A stretch of 64,000 bases of DNA, taken from contig NC_091300.1 of assembly GCF_038502225.1 (NCBI RefSeq), forward strand, positions 47,890,202-47,954,201, read 5' to 3'. Below are positions 9,029-19,179 of this stretch, piece after piece; within the stretch, counting starts at the first letter, position 1; the number at the start of each line of letters is the position of its first letter. This stretch comes from Cherax quadricarinatus. Taxonomy: Eukaryota; Arthropoda; Malacostraca; Decapoda; Parastacidae. The translations under genes were made by a program, and so were the position numbers. The notes beneath the pieces are model-generated. The model had not been told where the DNA came from. It saw nothing but the letters and a program-made list of their open reading frames with translations, and did no database searches.

Positions 9029-11335
9029 TTGTTGGATTATGTATTGGTAGATAAAAGACTGTTGAGTAGACTTCTGGATGTACATGTTTATAGAGGGGCC
9101 ACAGATATATCAGATCACTTTCTAGTTGTAGCTACACTGAGAGTAAAAGGTAGATGGGATACAAGGAGAATAGAAGCATCAGGGAAGAGAGAGGTGAAGG
9201 TTTATAAACTAAAAGAGGAGGCAGTTAGGGTAAGATATAAACAGCTATTGGAGGATAGAAGGGCTAATGAGAGCATAGGCAATTGGGTCGAAGAGGTATG
9301 GGGTAGGATTAAAAATGTAGTGTTAGAGTGTTCAGCAGAAGTTTGTGGTTACAGGAAAGTGGGTGCAGGAGGGAAGAGGAGCGATTGGTGGAATGATGAT
9401 GTAAAGAGAGTAGTAAGGGAGAAAAAGTTAGCATATGAGAAGTTTTTACAAAGTAGAAGTGATGCAAGGAGGGAAGAGTATATGGAGAAAAAGAGAGAGG
9501 TTAAGAGAGTGGTGAAGCAATGTAAAAAGAGAGCAAATGAGAGAGCGGGTGAGATGTTATCAACAAATTTTGTTGAAAATAAGAAAAAGTTTTGGAGTGA
9601 GATTAACAAGTTAAGAAAGCCTAGAGAACAAATAGATTTGTCAGTTAAAAATAGGAGAGGAGAGTTATTAAATGGAGAGTTAGAGGTATTGGGAAGATGG
9701 AGGGAATATTTTGAGGAATTGTTAAATGTTGATGAAGATAGGGAAGCTGTGATTTCGTGTATAGGGCAAGGAGGAATAACATCTTGTAGGAGTGAGGAAG
9801 AGCCAGTTGTGAGTGTGGGGGAAGTTCGTGAGGCAGTAGGTAAAATGAAAGGGGGTAAGGCAGCCGGGATTGATGGGATAAAGATAGAAATGTTAAAAGC
9901 AAGTGGGGATATAGTTTTGGAGTGGTTGGTGCAATTATTTAATAAATGTATGGAAGAGGGTAAGGTACCTAGGGATTGGCAGAGAGCATGCATAGTTCCT
10001 TTGTATAAAGGCAAAGGGGATAAAAGAGAGTGCAAAAATTATAGGGGGATAAGTCTGTTGAGTGTACCTGGTAAAGTGTATGGTAGAGTTATAATTGAAA
10101 GAATTAAGAGTAAGACGGAGAATAGGATAGCAGATGAACAAGGAGGCTTTAGGAAAGGTATGGGGTGTGTGGACCAGGTGTTTACAGTGAAACATATAAG
10201 TGAACAGTATTTAGATAAGGCTAAAGAGGTCTTTGTGGCATTTATGGATTTGGAAAAGGCGTATGACAGGGTGGATAGGGGGGCAATGTGGCAGATGTTG
10301 CAAGTGTATGGTGTAGGAGGTAGGTTACTGAAAGCAGTGAAGAGTTTTTACGAGGATAGTGAGGCTCAAGTTAGAGTATGTAGGAAAGAGGGAAATTTTT
10401 TCCCAGTAAAAGTAGGCCTTAGACAAGGATGTGTGATGTCACCGTGGTTGTTTAATATATTTATAGATGGGGTTGTAAGAGAAGTAAATGCGAGGGTCTT
10501 GGCAAGAGGCATGGAGTTAAAAGATAAAGAATCACACACAAAGTGGGAGTTGTCACAGCTGCTCTTTGCTGATGACACTGTGCTCTTGGGAGATTCTGAA
10601 GAGAAGTTGCAGAGATTGGTGGATGAATTTGGTAGGGTGTGCAAAAGAAGAAAATTAAAGGTGAATACAGGAAAGAGTAAGGTTATGAGGATAACAAAAA
10701 GATTAGGTGATGAAAGATTGAATATCAGAATGGAGGGAGAGAGTCTGGAGGATGTGAACGTATTCAGATATTTGGGAGTGGACGTGTCAGCGGATGGGTC
10801 TATGAAAGATGAGGTGAATCATAGAATTGATGAGGGAAAAAGAGTGAGTGGTGCACTTAGGAGTCTGTGGAGACAAAGAACTTTGTCCTTGGAGGCAAAG
10901 AGGGGAATGTATGAGAGTATAGTTTTACTAACGCTCTTATATGGGTGTGAAGCGTGGGTGATGAATGTTGCAGCGAGGAGAAGGCTGGAGGCAGTGGAGA
11001 TGTCATGTCTGAGGGCAATGTGTGGTGTAAATATAATGCAGAGAATTCGTAGTTTGGAAGTTAGGAGGAGGTGCGGGATTACCAAAACTGTTGTCCAGAG
11101 GGCTGAGGAAGGGTTGTTGAGGTGGTTCGGACATGTAGAGAGAATGGAGCGAAACAGAATGACTTCAAGAGTGTATCAGTCTGTAGTGGAAGGAAGGCGG
11201 GGTAGGGGTCGGCCTAGGAAAGGTTGGAGGGAGGGGGTAAAGGAGGTTTTGTGTGCGAGGGGCTTGGACTTCCAGCAGGCATGCATGAGCGTGTTTGATA
11301 GGAGTGATTGGAGACAAATGGTTTTTAATACTTGA
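9029..11335 (+). CDS. RTE-like LINE copy 1: RT polyprotein, 768 codons open
   Basis: Starts with the end of the endonuclease ([10 protein letters not shown], then ISDHFLVV), followed by a basic Lys/Arg linker and the [34 protein letters not shown], motif [26 protein letters not shown], catalytic FADDTVLL, then the thumb. The C-terminal part has LLYGCEAW, LLRWFGHVERM and RGRPRKGW and ends near DWRQMVFNT. It would copy the element's RNA at a nicked target. The ATG at 9029 is internal to ORF2, so this is a fragment open by chance of where mutations fell. Only a few residues differ from copy 2. Confidence 0.85.
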   Translation: MLDYVLVDKRLLSRLLDVHVYRGATDISDHFLVVATLRVKGRWDTRRIEASGKREVKVYKLKEEAVRVRYKQLLEDRRANESIGNWVEEVWGRIKNVVLECSAEVCGYRKVGAGGKRSDWWNDDVKRVVREKKLAYEKFLQSRSDARREEYMEKKREVKRVVKQCKKRANERAGEMLSTNFVENKKKFWSEINKLRKPREQIDLSVKNRRGELLNGELEVLGRWREYFEELLNVDEDREAVISCIGQGGITSCRSEEEPVVSVGEVREAVGKMKGGKAAGIDGIKIEMLKASGDIVLEWLVQLFNKCMEEGKVPRDWQRACIVPLYKGKGDKRECKNYRGISLLSVPGKVYGRVIIERIKSKTENRIADEQGGFRKGMGCVDQVFTVKHISEQYLDKAKEVFVAFMDLEKAYDRVDRGAMWQMLQVYGVGGRLLKAVKSFYEDSEAQVRVCRKEGNFFPVKVGLRQGCVMSPWLFNIFIDGVVREVNARVLARGMELKDKESHTKWELSQLLFADDTVLLGDSEEKLQRLVDEFGRVCKRRKLKVNTGKSKVMRITKRLGDERLNIRMEGESLEDVNVFRYLGVDVSADGSMKDEVNHRIDEGKRVSGALRSLWRQRTLSLEAKRGMYESIVLLTLLYGCEAWVMNVAARRRLEAVEMSCLRAMCGVNIMQRIRSLEVRRRCGITKTVVQRAEEGLLRWFGHVERMERNRMTSRVYQSVVEGRRGRGRPRKGWREGVKEVLCARGLDFQQACMSVFDRSDWRQMVFNT

Positions 11336-11594
11336 CGTGCTGTTGGAGTGTGAGCAAAGTAACATTTATGAAGGGGTTCAGGGAAACCGGCAGGCCGGAC
11401 TTGAGTCCTGGAGATGGGAAGTACAGTGCCTGCACTCTGAAGGAGGGGTGTTAATGTTGCAGTTTAAAAACTGTAGTGTAAAGCACCCTTCTGGCAAGAC
11501 AGTGATGGAGTGAATGATGGTGAAAATTTTTCTTTTTCGGGCCGCCCTGCCTTGGTGGGAATCAGCCAGTGTGATAATAAAAAATAAAAAAAAA
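11336..11594 (+). other. 3' UTR and tail of RTE-like LINE copy 1
   Basis: About 260 bp with TCGGGCCGCCCTGCCTTGG, GGGAATCAGCCAGTGTG and an ATAA/A-rich tail. The same final block, slightly changed, ends the short repeats at 18385-18833 and 20891-21085. It is the likely RT recognition region for the LINE and for repeats that borrow its machinery (inference). Confidence 0.65.
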
Positions 11595-11939
11595 TTTGGG
11601 CAAGATGACTATGTTATCCAGGTGGCTGCCTCAGCAGTCATGTAATATCTACCCTCATGTTTACTCTTTATCTTCTTTGTTTCCTTTCAAAATGATGCTT
11701 TCTCTTCTGTATTCCTTCCTTTGGCCCATCATCATTAGTTTTTTTCTTTTTTGAACTGCGTTATTATATTAAGTTCATTATAAAGATTAAGCCGTCAGTT
11801 ATACAGAGCTTGAAGACTAAGAGAAAATTAGGCTTGACCTTGGGAAAGGAATGGTAGCTACAGTTTTCTGGATCAAGAGCCCTTTACCAGTATCAAGCCC
11901 CCATGATGGGGACACTGAGCACTAATGATCACTTGCTGG
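11595..11939. other. Unassigned sequence after the LINE
   Basis: AT-rich DNA with no clear gene. A CAAGAGCCCTTTACCAG block near 11874 weakly resembles the dispersed repeat at 15039-15205 on the opposite strand. Confidence 0.4.
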
Positions 11940-12205
11940 ACTATTTTTTTCATATTGTTTAAATGTGTTTATAAGGTTCTTCCAGTTATTTTCCATTTTT
12001 ATATTCGTTAATTTTGCATTATCTGCAAACATCAGTACTATGTGAAGGAATTTATTCTCCCTGGTAGCACATTTACATACATAATATATATAACAGTTTA
12101 TGTCCTAGTACTCGTCATTGTACTCGTCCTGGTACTCGTCCTTGAGTTACTCCAACCGGTACTTTTTTTTACTAGCTTGACATTTCTTCCTAAACTGTGA
12201 CTCTG
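11940..12205 (-). pseudogene. Ancient LINE RT relic
   Basis: On the minus strand short pieces look like RT motifs: GVTQG before the catalytic block (near 12150) and FADNAKLTN, a worn F-A-D-D box, near 12025. Frames change often and the rest is too diverged to place. It is much older than the other LINE copies here. Confidence 0.45.
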
Positions 12206-12666
12206 CCTTTTGATTTTCAGATATTCTCTTAGTGTAACAATTTTAATTTCATATCAGCATAAAATAACATGCAGTTTGTCAGGCAGGGTTTTTCCCTCTT
12301 TAGAATGTGTTGTGGTTGAGAACGACGCTTTACTCAAAAGAATTTCATTTGTAACTTTATAATAATTTTCTCCATTGTCTTACATGGTACGCATATCAGG
12401 AACACTGATTTTTAGCTTAACATCTATTAAATAGTTTTTTTCCTGTACAACATTAGTTGTTTTCAAAAAGACTTGTAAGAGTTCCATCTCCTGTACCACG
12501 CATGACAACTCCAGCTTTTTTTTAATATATAAAGTAAGAAATTGTTACTTCATCATCCTTAACAAATTCACGTCTGTGCCCTCTTGTACCTGTTCACCGC
12601 CTGTAGAATAGTGTGTACCTTTTCTATCTGTAAGTTCACCTGGAATTCTGTACATTATCAGCTCAT
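12206..12666. other. Unassigned AT-rich sequence
   Basis: No coding pattern or recognised repeat. It may be further worn LINE sequence. Confidence 0.4.
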
Positions 12667-12828
12667 GGTTATACCCCGTCAAGGAGTCCTAAATTGCTGG
12701 TAAGGAGCTCTCATTCCCAGAAATTAAATTTAGCTCTCCACTTTCTTGGAATGAATCTGTCACCTATACCTCAGGTGTTGTGTGATCCCTGCGGTTCACT
12801 GCTTCTCCCTAAAAATAATAATACACTA
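12667..12828 (+). repeat. Diverged copy of the 'CAAGGA..CTCTTGATC' dispersed repeat
   Basis: CCCCGTCAAGGAGTCCTAAATT, then a GTAAGGAGCTCTCATTCCCAG block and GGTTCACTGCTTCTCCCT, ending in AATAATAATA. This follows the order of the clearer copy at 15039-15205, so it is an older member of the same short retroposon-like family. Confidence 0.5.
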
Positions 12829-13769
12829 TTCTAGTGCGATTAATACTAGATTCATTGCATATTTTGGTCGTTCAAGGGTTCTTCTGCTTTGCAGCTGGTG
12901 AGAAGCATCTTGGTCCAGGAAGTTAGATCTGATCTCCTTATCTTTAAATCAGATCGCTTTATCTTCCGTTTCTCAGCCTTTCAAAATAATAACTAGATGT
13001 GTTTCAGTCGACGTGAGATCCAGTAAGGAGATCCCTGTATCCCAGTGCCCCGGTGCCCTGTACTTCAATACAGGTGATTGGAACAGTGTAGAATGCAACA
13101 TTAGTGTTGCATGAGTGTTCAAGATTTGAATGCAATCTGAAAAGGCATTCACAAGTCATCATATGGAAACTAATGTCAGAATTCCTTCAATAAAAACAAA
13201 TAGCAAATTTGGTCATTCATAGCCCAGATTTAATTCAAATAATTTAGAGAGACCAAAGAGACCAGTATCCTAAAATATACGAGCACCTTAAGTTTGAAGC
13301 CTCTCAAAAGCAGCATTATCAAATCATCAGCACGGAAGGCTTGAAACTAATCAAATCCGACTCTCAAAAATTATCGTATGAAATGCAGTATAGCAACTTT
13401 TCTTCAAAAAAAAAAAAAAAAAAAAAAAAATACACAGGCCAAAATCAACCCAAACTTTTCTCTAAAAATGACCAGCTATAAGGGAGTAAGTGCAGTAAGT
13501 TAGTAGCGCATAGGTAAGTAAGTAGTAATTAAGTTTTCTAAAACTTTATTGTACGTAACATACAAATTTTTAACAATGGTCTTGAGGCAAACATGTTTTA
13601 GGGACATAAACGCACATTATGTTGATTTAACCTTGGATAACCACCAAGCCGAACACTGGAATTTATTTCTGACCAGAGAAACATTCCCCATTTATTTCAG
13701 AGAAACCGATGTGATTAATAAAACTGACAAATTATAACTAACACAATCTAACATCACAAGAAATCTTCC

Positions 13770-13935
13770 TTTGAGGAAAAACACGTCAGGTCACTCAGCT
13801 CACATACTGAGTGCCCGTGGTTCGATCCTGGCATGGCTGGAAACTCTGGGTATGTTTACACCTGCTGCCCCTGTTTGCCTGGCAGTAAGTAGGTACTTGG
13901 GTGTTAGTCGACTGCTATGGGTAGCACACCAAGGG
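13770..13935 (+). mobile_element. tRNA-derived SINE
   Basis: A tRNA-like head with box B GGTTCGATCC (13819-13828) is followed by the family body: GTTTACACCTGCTG, GTTTGCCTGGCAGTAAGTAG, GGTACTTGGGTGTTAGTCG. Similar heads and bodies occur at 31447, 38205, 39245 and, on the minus strand, at 22180 and 39590. It is a retroposon and not a working tRNA gene. Confidence 0.7.
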
Positions 13936-14300
13936 GTGGCAGTACACCTAGATAGGGCTTGGGCAAACACCACTCCCACGAGCCCTCCTAGGGTGGGGAA
14001 GGTGACAGAGCCAGAGCTTGTTACCACCTGCAGCTCAAAAGACTGCCATTCCCACGAGCCCCCCTGGGGCTGGGAAAATGGTAGACCAGTGGCCTAGCTT
14101 CTCTCTACGAACCCCGTGAGGGCGAGGAATAGGGCTAGGCCTGGGGACAGTTGGTCCCAGAAGATGAGGAGGTACCTGTACCTCCTCCCATGGGAGATAT
14201 ATGTCTCAGACACTCCCATGACAGGGAACCAAGGCCGGGTCACCATCGGGAAAAGACCCGGGCCGGGACAGTACCGGCGAATCAAGATGAAGAAGAAGTG
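13936..14300 (+). repeat. GC-richer repeat joined to the SINE, related to 22090-22180
   Basis: Contains CCCACGAGCCC twice and ends with GACAGGGAACCAAGGCCGGG, TCACCATCGGGAAAAGACCC and GGGCCGGGACAGTACCGGCG. The reverse complement of this end opens the repeat at 22090-22180. The two share a 3' module that appears in different SINE contexts. Confidence 0.55.
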
Positions 14301-14414
14301 CTGCGATATAAATAAGCTGAGGTAAGTTAGCAGATCTCAGCTTGTAAAACTGATATATATAGACAAATAAAAAGCTGACCCATAAAAGTCATACGATGCA
14401 TCAGCCAATGAATA

Positions 14415-14520
14415 TTAATGCCGTTCACAAAGCACTAAACCCGTAGGAAAGCACTAAACCCATAGTGGTCATATAGTGCCTGTGGAATGGGAGGCATTTA
14501 TATTCGGTCAACGGAAGAGG
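14415..14520 (+). repeat. Short dispersed repeat, 'AAAGCACTAAACCCGTAGG' type
   Basis: AAAGCACTAAACCCGTAGG, then AAAGCACTAAACCCATAGTGG, TATAGTGCCTGTGGAATGGG and a purine-rich end. The phrase is near-duplicated inside. It is related to the GCGCTAAGCC element at 53595 and to the end of the repeat at 15039-15205. Confidence 0.5.
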
Positions 14521-14706
14521 AAGATAAGTCCACGTCCTTTGATTAAGAGCTTAGCAGCATCAATGCAAAAAAAAAGAAAAAAAAATGGTGTACCACTTCC
14601 AGATTAAATTAAATGAGGCAAACTGGCACCTACCCGCCCCATTAAATTTTAGAGCCGATCAGAGGAACTTATCTCCATCTACCACACGGAAACAAAATTT
14701 GCATGT

Positions 14707-14926
14707 GATACACATGCAATGTGATACACATGCAATGTGATACACATGCAAACAATGTGATACACATGCAAACAATGTGATACACATGCAAACAATGTGA
14801 TACACATGCAAACAATGTGATACACATGCAATGTGATACACATGCAATGTGATACACATGCAATGTGATGCACATGCAAACAATGTGATACACATGCAAA
14901 CAATGTGATACACATGCAAACAATGT
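14707..14926 (+). repeat. 12-unit minisatellite of alternating 16- and 20-bp units
   Basis: Units are short (S, GATACACATGCAATGT, 16 bp) or long (L, the same with CAAA/AACA added, 20 bp). The order is S S L L L L S S S L L L. Units are identical except one L (14867) with GATG for GATA. Open frames through it (VYHIVCMCITLF-like) are artefacts of the repeat. It lies within the satellite-like field. Confidence 0.9.
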
Positions 14927-15038
14927 CATTAATATAGTCCAAGATTTGTGAACAAAAACGAACGTTCCGAAAAACAAATATTCACTTGTTTCTGTTTTTT
15001 TTTCCTTTACATTTTAAGAATTTCTACAATTACGTCCC

Positions 15039-15205
15039 CTCAAGGAAGGTTCCTTGATGTTGGTGAGGGGCTCTTGATTTAGGGAATTGGATCTGTGCTC
15101 CAGTTCCCCGAATTAAGCCTGAATGCCTTCCACATCCCCCCCCAGGCGCTGTATAATCCTCCGGGTTTAGTGCTTCCCCCTTGATTATAATAATGATAAT
15201 AATCT
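15039..15205 (+). repeat. Dispersed short retroposon-like repeat with ATA tail
   Basis: CCCTCAAGGAAGGTTCCTTG, TTGGTGAGGGGCTCTTGAT, AGTTCCCCGAATTAAGCCTG, CCAGGCGCTGTATAATCC, GGGTTTAGTGCTTCCCCC, TTGATTATAATAATGATAAT. The simple-sequence tail suggests LINE-assisted retroposition. Related copies or fragments lie at 1385, 12667, 38826 and 53823 (minus). Confidence 0.65.
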
Positions 15206-15718
15206 ACAATTACGTAAAAAATATTGATTTTGAGTATTTAAAAAACCTATTTGATAAAACTGACAAAAAAAAAAAGAAAAAAAGGTACCTACACAGCCAA
15301 AATTTAATATAAATATATATATACTTAAGAATTAAGATGCACCAGCATTTTGGGTTTGAAGCTTAGCCAGAAAAACGTTTAGCTAGTTATTACATGGGAA
15401 ACCATCTGGTTAATAAAAATGGCAAATAGAAACTTTCTCAACTCACACTGAGGAACGAGTTGTTATAATTGATAAAGACCACCAATGGTAAAAGCTTGAA
15501 GGCGGTAATTAGAAAAGGCATTCTCTAGTAAGTGATCTCATTACAATGATTCAGTTTTTTAACTTCAGTAAAATTTTAAATCTGCACCTACTCGAATTAA
15601 ACTAATGGCTTAACATCTTTCTTACAAAATACATCGTCAAGAATATTTTGAAGGCACTCAGAAGAAGCGTTCTTTAGCTATTGAAAAAAATATCACTCGT
15701 TATGAGATCAGTTACTTA

Positions 15719-15800
15719 ATCAGGCCCTGATCCACCATGAGACCTGGTCACTGACCGGCCGCGGGAACGTTGACCCCAGGAACTCTCTCCAGGTAAACGT
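15719..15800 (-). mobile_element. 3'-end fragment of LINE-C
   Basis: GGCCCTGATCCACCATGAGA through CCAGGAACTCTCTCCAGGTA resembles the 3' end of the LINE at 17231-17647 on the same strand, including the CTCTCCAGGTAAA tail unit. It is a short, diverged stub. Confidence 0.6.
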
Positions 15801-16759
15801 TATTCAACAAAACTGGCGAACTGGGACTAAAGTGTTCAGGTAATTACAACAGTGGTGGAAATGTGATCAATTGAGTCATTCTACAGTTATGGAACGGATT
15901 CCATTTATTTAGAAAATACTGCATCAACAAATTTGCCTGCATGCAACGTAGCCTCGTAGGTACTGTCCTGGCTCTAAGATTCATCACCCATTACATATTG
16001 AGAAGAGGTGAACTGAAAATTATTTAACGTGATTTCACGAGATTAAAAATTTCACGCTATTTTACGCATAAAATGGACATGCCTTCACATACATAAATTG
16101 TATTTCACTTCGCCGTTTTGGAATCTTTAGGCTCCATTTTTTCCAGTGCTTGAAATCACACCAGTGAGAGTTCAGGAAATTGTCTAAACCATTCAAGGAT
16201 GCTGGGAACATGTTTAACAACTTTGCTCATTGGATATGCCATTGTACCATACCATATGTGTCGAAAATTTGAAAGCCGATTACACTAGACGCTGTGCGAT
16301 CTGACAAAGGTATCTCTGTATTCCATAATTCCAATCCCCTGTACATCAGTGTAAGCGATTGGAATAGTACAGAGTGACATAAGTTGATAAGGCAATTAAA
16401 TATTAGCTTTGAAGAATTGAAGAGAGTCAGAGAAGGCAGACATAACACAGACAGATATTAATTTATATCTTTACAGGGTTCCAAATAAATCCATATCCTG
16501 AAGTACACAAGCATATTAATCCTGAAATCACTCATATGTTACGCTATCAAGTAATCAGCATGAAAGGGTTGAAGTTAATGAGATACTAAACTCAAAAATT
16601 ATCGTATGAAAAGCAGCTTTTCAATTTTTCCAGTTTCTTCCAAAAAACAAATTGGGGTGTACACACCAAAAATCAATCCTCACTTTTCTCCACGTAAGAC
16701 TGAATCACATATTAAGTAAGTAAATTTTATGTAAGCTTAATGTACATTTTTTTACACCC

Positions 16760-17230
16760 GATTCCCGTGGAACGTCATTTGATACAGATCCCCACTCAGA
16801 TTTCACCACATTAATTAATGCACACTCTGCTTCCTGTTGGTGAGCCATGACTCGATTCATGGCAGCACTTTTCCCGAAGTGCCATGAGCTGTCACTTTCT
16901 TTATTAGTCTGTGGTGCGATATTTTATCAAAAGCCTAACTAATATCCAAATAAACAATGTGGAATTCTTTATTGTGATCAACAACCTCAAACGCTTTTCT
17001 GAAGTAAGTAATTAGTTAGACAGGAACGGCCTCTCCTGAATCTATGCTGAGTATCATTAATCAAATTATGCTTATCTACATATCTTCTTATAAAATCAGC
17101 TATAACTGACTGCAGTAATTTGCCTACGATTGAAGTCAGGATTATTGGGCGGTAATTTGACGGTAATGACTTGTCCCCTGCTTTAAAAATAGGAATTACA
17201 TTGGCCATCTTCCACATATCAGACACTACA
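16760..17230 (-). pseudogene. LINE-B RT fragment, downstream half
   Basis: On the minus strand this matches the RT region of the LINE-B copy near 44690-45170, including the block around SDMWKMANVIPIFKAGDKSL and NYRPIILTSIVGKLLQ. Stops and indels are frequent. It continues at 17648-17916 after the LINE-C insertion; the three pieces form one nested structure. Confidence 0.8.
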
Positions 17231-17647
17231 CCTGGAGTTTACCTGGAGAGAGTTTCGGGGGTCAACGCCCCAGCGGCCCGGTCTGAGACCAGGCCTCCTG
17301 GTGGATCAGAGCCTGATCAACCAGGCTGTTGCTGCTGGCTGCACGCAAACCAACATACGAGCCACAGCCCGGCTGATCCGGAACTGACTTTAGGTGCTTG
17401 TCCAGTGCCAGCTTGAAGACTGCCAGGGGTCTGTTGGTAATCCCCCTTATGTGTGCTGGGAGGCAGTTGAACAGTCTCGGGCCCCTGACACTTATTGTAT
17501 GGTCTCTTAACGTGCTAGTGACACCCCTGCTTTTCATTGGGGGGATGGTGCATCGTCTGCCAAGTCTTTTGCTTTCGTAATGAGTGATTTTCGTGTGCAA
17601 GTTCGGTACTAGTCCCTCTAGGATTTTCCAGGTGTATATAATCATGT
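17231..17647 (-). pseudogene. LINE-C 3' fragment nested in LINE-B
   Basis: The minus strand encodes the C-terminal end of a LINE ORF2: YTWKILEGLVPNLHTKI, TLRDHTISVRGPRLFNCLP, LAVFKLALDKHLKSVPDQPG. It then runs into a 3' UTR ending in CTCCAGGTAAACTCCAGGT. The same clade-type C-terminus (KILEGL..., LFN.LP..., FK..LD..L) follows RT in CR1-like elements. It splits the LINE-B relic between ACACTACACCTG and the GATTTATTAAAAATATTAG block, so it is younger. No clear target duplication. Confidence 0.75.
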
Positions 17648-17916
17648 TGTTTGAGAGATTTATTAAAAATATTAGTTAATGGCTTACAAAGTTCCATTCT
17701 GCATTCCTTAAGAACCCTTGAAAAAGTTCATCAGGGCCTGAGGACTTATTTTGCTTCAGTTGGTTTACCTGTTTGATAACTATATCCCTAGTGACTGTCA
17801 TAATACATAATTTACTTTCTTCAGGTCCACTACAAGAATTAATTACTGGGATATTGTTAGTTTCTTCCTTTGTGAAAACCGAGAGAAAATAATTATTAAA
17901 ATCGAGCACATTTCAT
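17648..17916 (-). pseudogene. LINE-B RT fragment, upstream half
   Basis: Minus-strand sequence matching the LINE-B copy near 45170-45430: FNNYFLSVFTKEETNNIPVI, then KQVNQLKQNKSSGPDELF, the start of RT. Stops disrupt it. Homology ends near 17916 at CGAGCACATTTCATT. Confidence 0.75.
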
Positions 17917-18162
17917 TTCGTAATAAACGAAAATTTGTGAGAATGTTGCTGAGAATCTCTCCCCCCTCCCCCCCCCCAAAAAAAAAATAGGAAAATCTTC
18001 CGCTGTTAAACTTAACAGCTCCATAGAAATGTATATTTTATTTTTTTTCCATTCTGCATACAATAACAAACATGATAGTCAAGCAGGAAAAGCACCACCT
18101 ACCCAACAACACAGGAGTCACATGATCTCATTGTCTACCCGTCCTCATCCCAGCATGGCATT

Positions 18163-18228
18163 CTTCAGGTCACCATGCGTCACTCACACCTCACTCTTCA
18201 GGTCACCATGCGTCACTCACACCTCACT
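18163..18228 (+). repeat. Perfect 33-bp direct repeat, two copies
   Basis: Units 18163-18195 and 18196-18228 are identical (CTTCAGGTCACCATGCGTCA then CTCACACCTCACT). They lie directly beside the (TA)n tract. Confidence 0.9.
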
Positions 18229-18230
18229 CT

Positions 18231-18383
<153 letters not shown>

Positions 18384-18384
18384 T

Positions 18385-18831
18385 CTAGGTAGTAGGCTGG
18401 TAGACAGCAACCGCCCAGGGAGGTACTACCGTCCTGCCAAAAGCCTGTAATTGTTTTCCATGATGGTAGGATTGCTGGTGTCCATTTTTCTGTCTCATGA
18501 ACATGCAAGGTTTCAGGTACGTCTTGCTACTTCTACTTACACTTAGGTCACACTACACATACATGTACAAGCATATATATACATACATAACCCTCTGGGT
18601 TTTCTTCTTTCTTTCTAGCTCTTGTTCTTGTTTATTTCCTCTTACCTCCATGGGGAAGTGGAACAGAATTCTTCCTCCGTAAGCCATGCGTGTCGTAAGA
18701 GGCGACTAAAATGCCGGGAGCAAGGGGCTAGTAACCCCTTCTCCTGTATATATTACTAAATGTAAAAGGAGAAACTTTCGTTTTTCCTTTTGGGCCACCC
18801 CGCCTCGGTGGGATACAGCCGGTGTGTTGAA

Positions 18832-18833
<2 letters not shown>
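18385..18833 (+). mobile_element. Short repeat sharing its 3' end with the RTE-like LINE
   Basis: Begins GGTAGTAGGCTGGTAGACAG, continues through a pyrimidine-rich middle and CTCCATGGGGAAGTGGAACA, and ends TTTTGGGCCACCCCGCCTCGG, GGGATACAGCCGGTGTGTTG and GAATGAATATAT. The last about 50 bp parallel the 3' UTR end of the RTE-like LINE. No protein is encoded. It may be a SINE using the LINE's RT, or a defective derivative. Confidence 0.65.

Positions 18834-18909
<76 letters not shown>
18834..18909. repeat. (TA)n microsatellite, about 76 bp
   Basis: Pure TA run directly at the 3' tail of the preceding short repeat, so it probably grew from that tail. Confidence 0.95.
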
Positions 18910-18910
<1 letters not shown>

Positions 18911-19179
18911 TGTCTTTCAGCCTCTGTATGTTAGAAGTGCCCAAGGTCCCTGGACCGAAACGTTTTCTAACAAATATGTAGTAGTGTTTGTTCACATGTT
19001 TTTCTAAACCAGAATTCTTTACAATCCTGTAAGAAGAAAACATTTGATTTAATTTTTTAATCCAAATGAATAAAACTGGTCAAAATTTGCAAATTGGCAC
19101 CCACACAGCCCAAAATAATAATAAAAAAATTCTATTAAGATACACTAGTAAGTTTATTCAGGTATACACAGATACAGTT

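Larger units (their letters stand above)
8603..11594 (+). mobile_element. RTE-like LINE, copy 1 (5'-truncated)
   Basis: Nearly identical to the copies at 39996-43095 and 62518-64000. It starts inside the endonuclease at GGAAGGGGTAGCAG, runs through RT and a C-terminal region, and ends in a 3' UTR closing GGGAATCAGCCAGTGTG plus an ATAA/A-rich tail. 5' truncation and a simple-sequence tail are normal for target-primed reverse transcription. Single ORF2, the C-terminal WFGHVERM block and RGRPRKGW point to the RTE group; a related clade is possible. Confidence 0.85.

Noticed and set aside
9349..10035. 228-codon minus frame (also at 40853-41539 and 62877-63563)
   Set aside because: It lies antisense to the RTE-like ORF2 at the same place in all three copies. 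Its Leu/Ser/Pro-rich composition mirrors the sense codons. I treat it as a shadow.
13800..14000. tRNA genes at the GGTTCGA box B sites (13819, 31502, 38258, 39303 and minus 22345, 39823)
   Set aside because: No complete cloverleaf can be drawn and the heads continue into shared SINE bodies.
14659..14977. Cysteine-rich small proteins, or a CRISPR-like array, in the CACATGCAA repeats
   Set aside because: The units are contiguous tandem copies with no spacers, and all three frames are open only because of the repeat. The genome is eukaryotic.
17171..17580. Plus-strand frames across the nested LINE-C
   Set aside because: They are antisense to the LINE-C C-terminal coding sequence.
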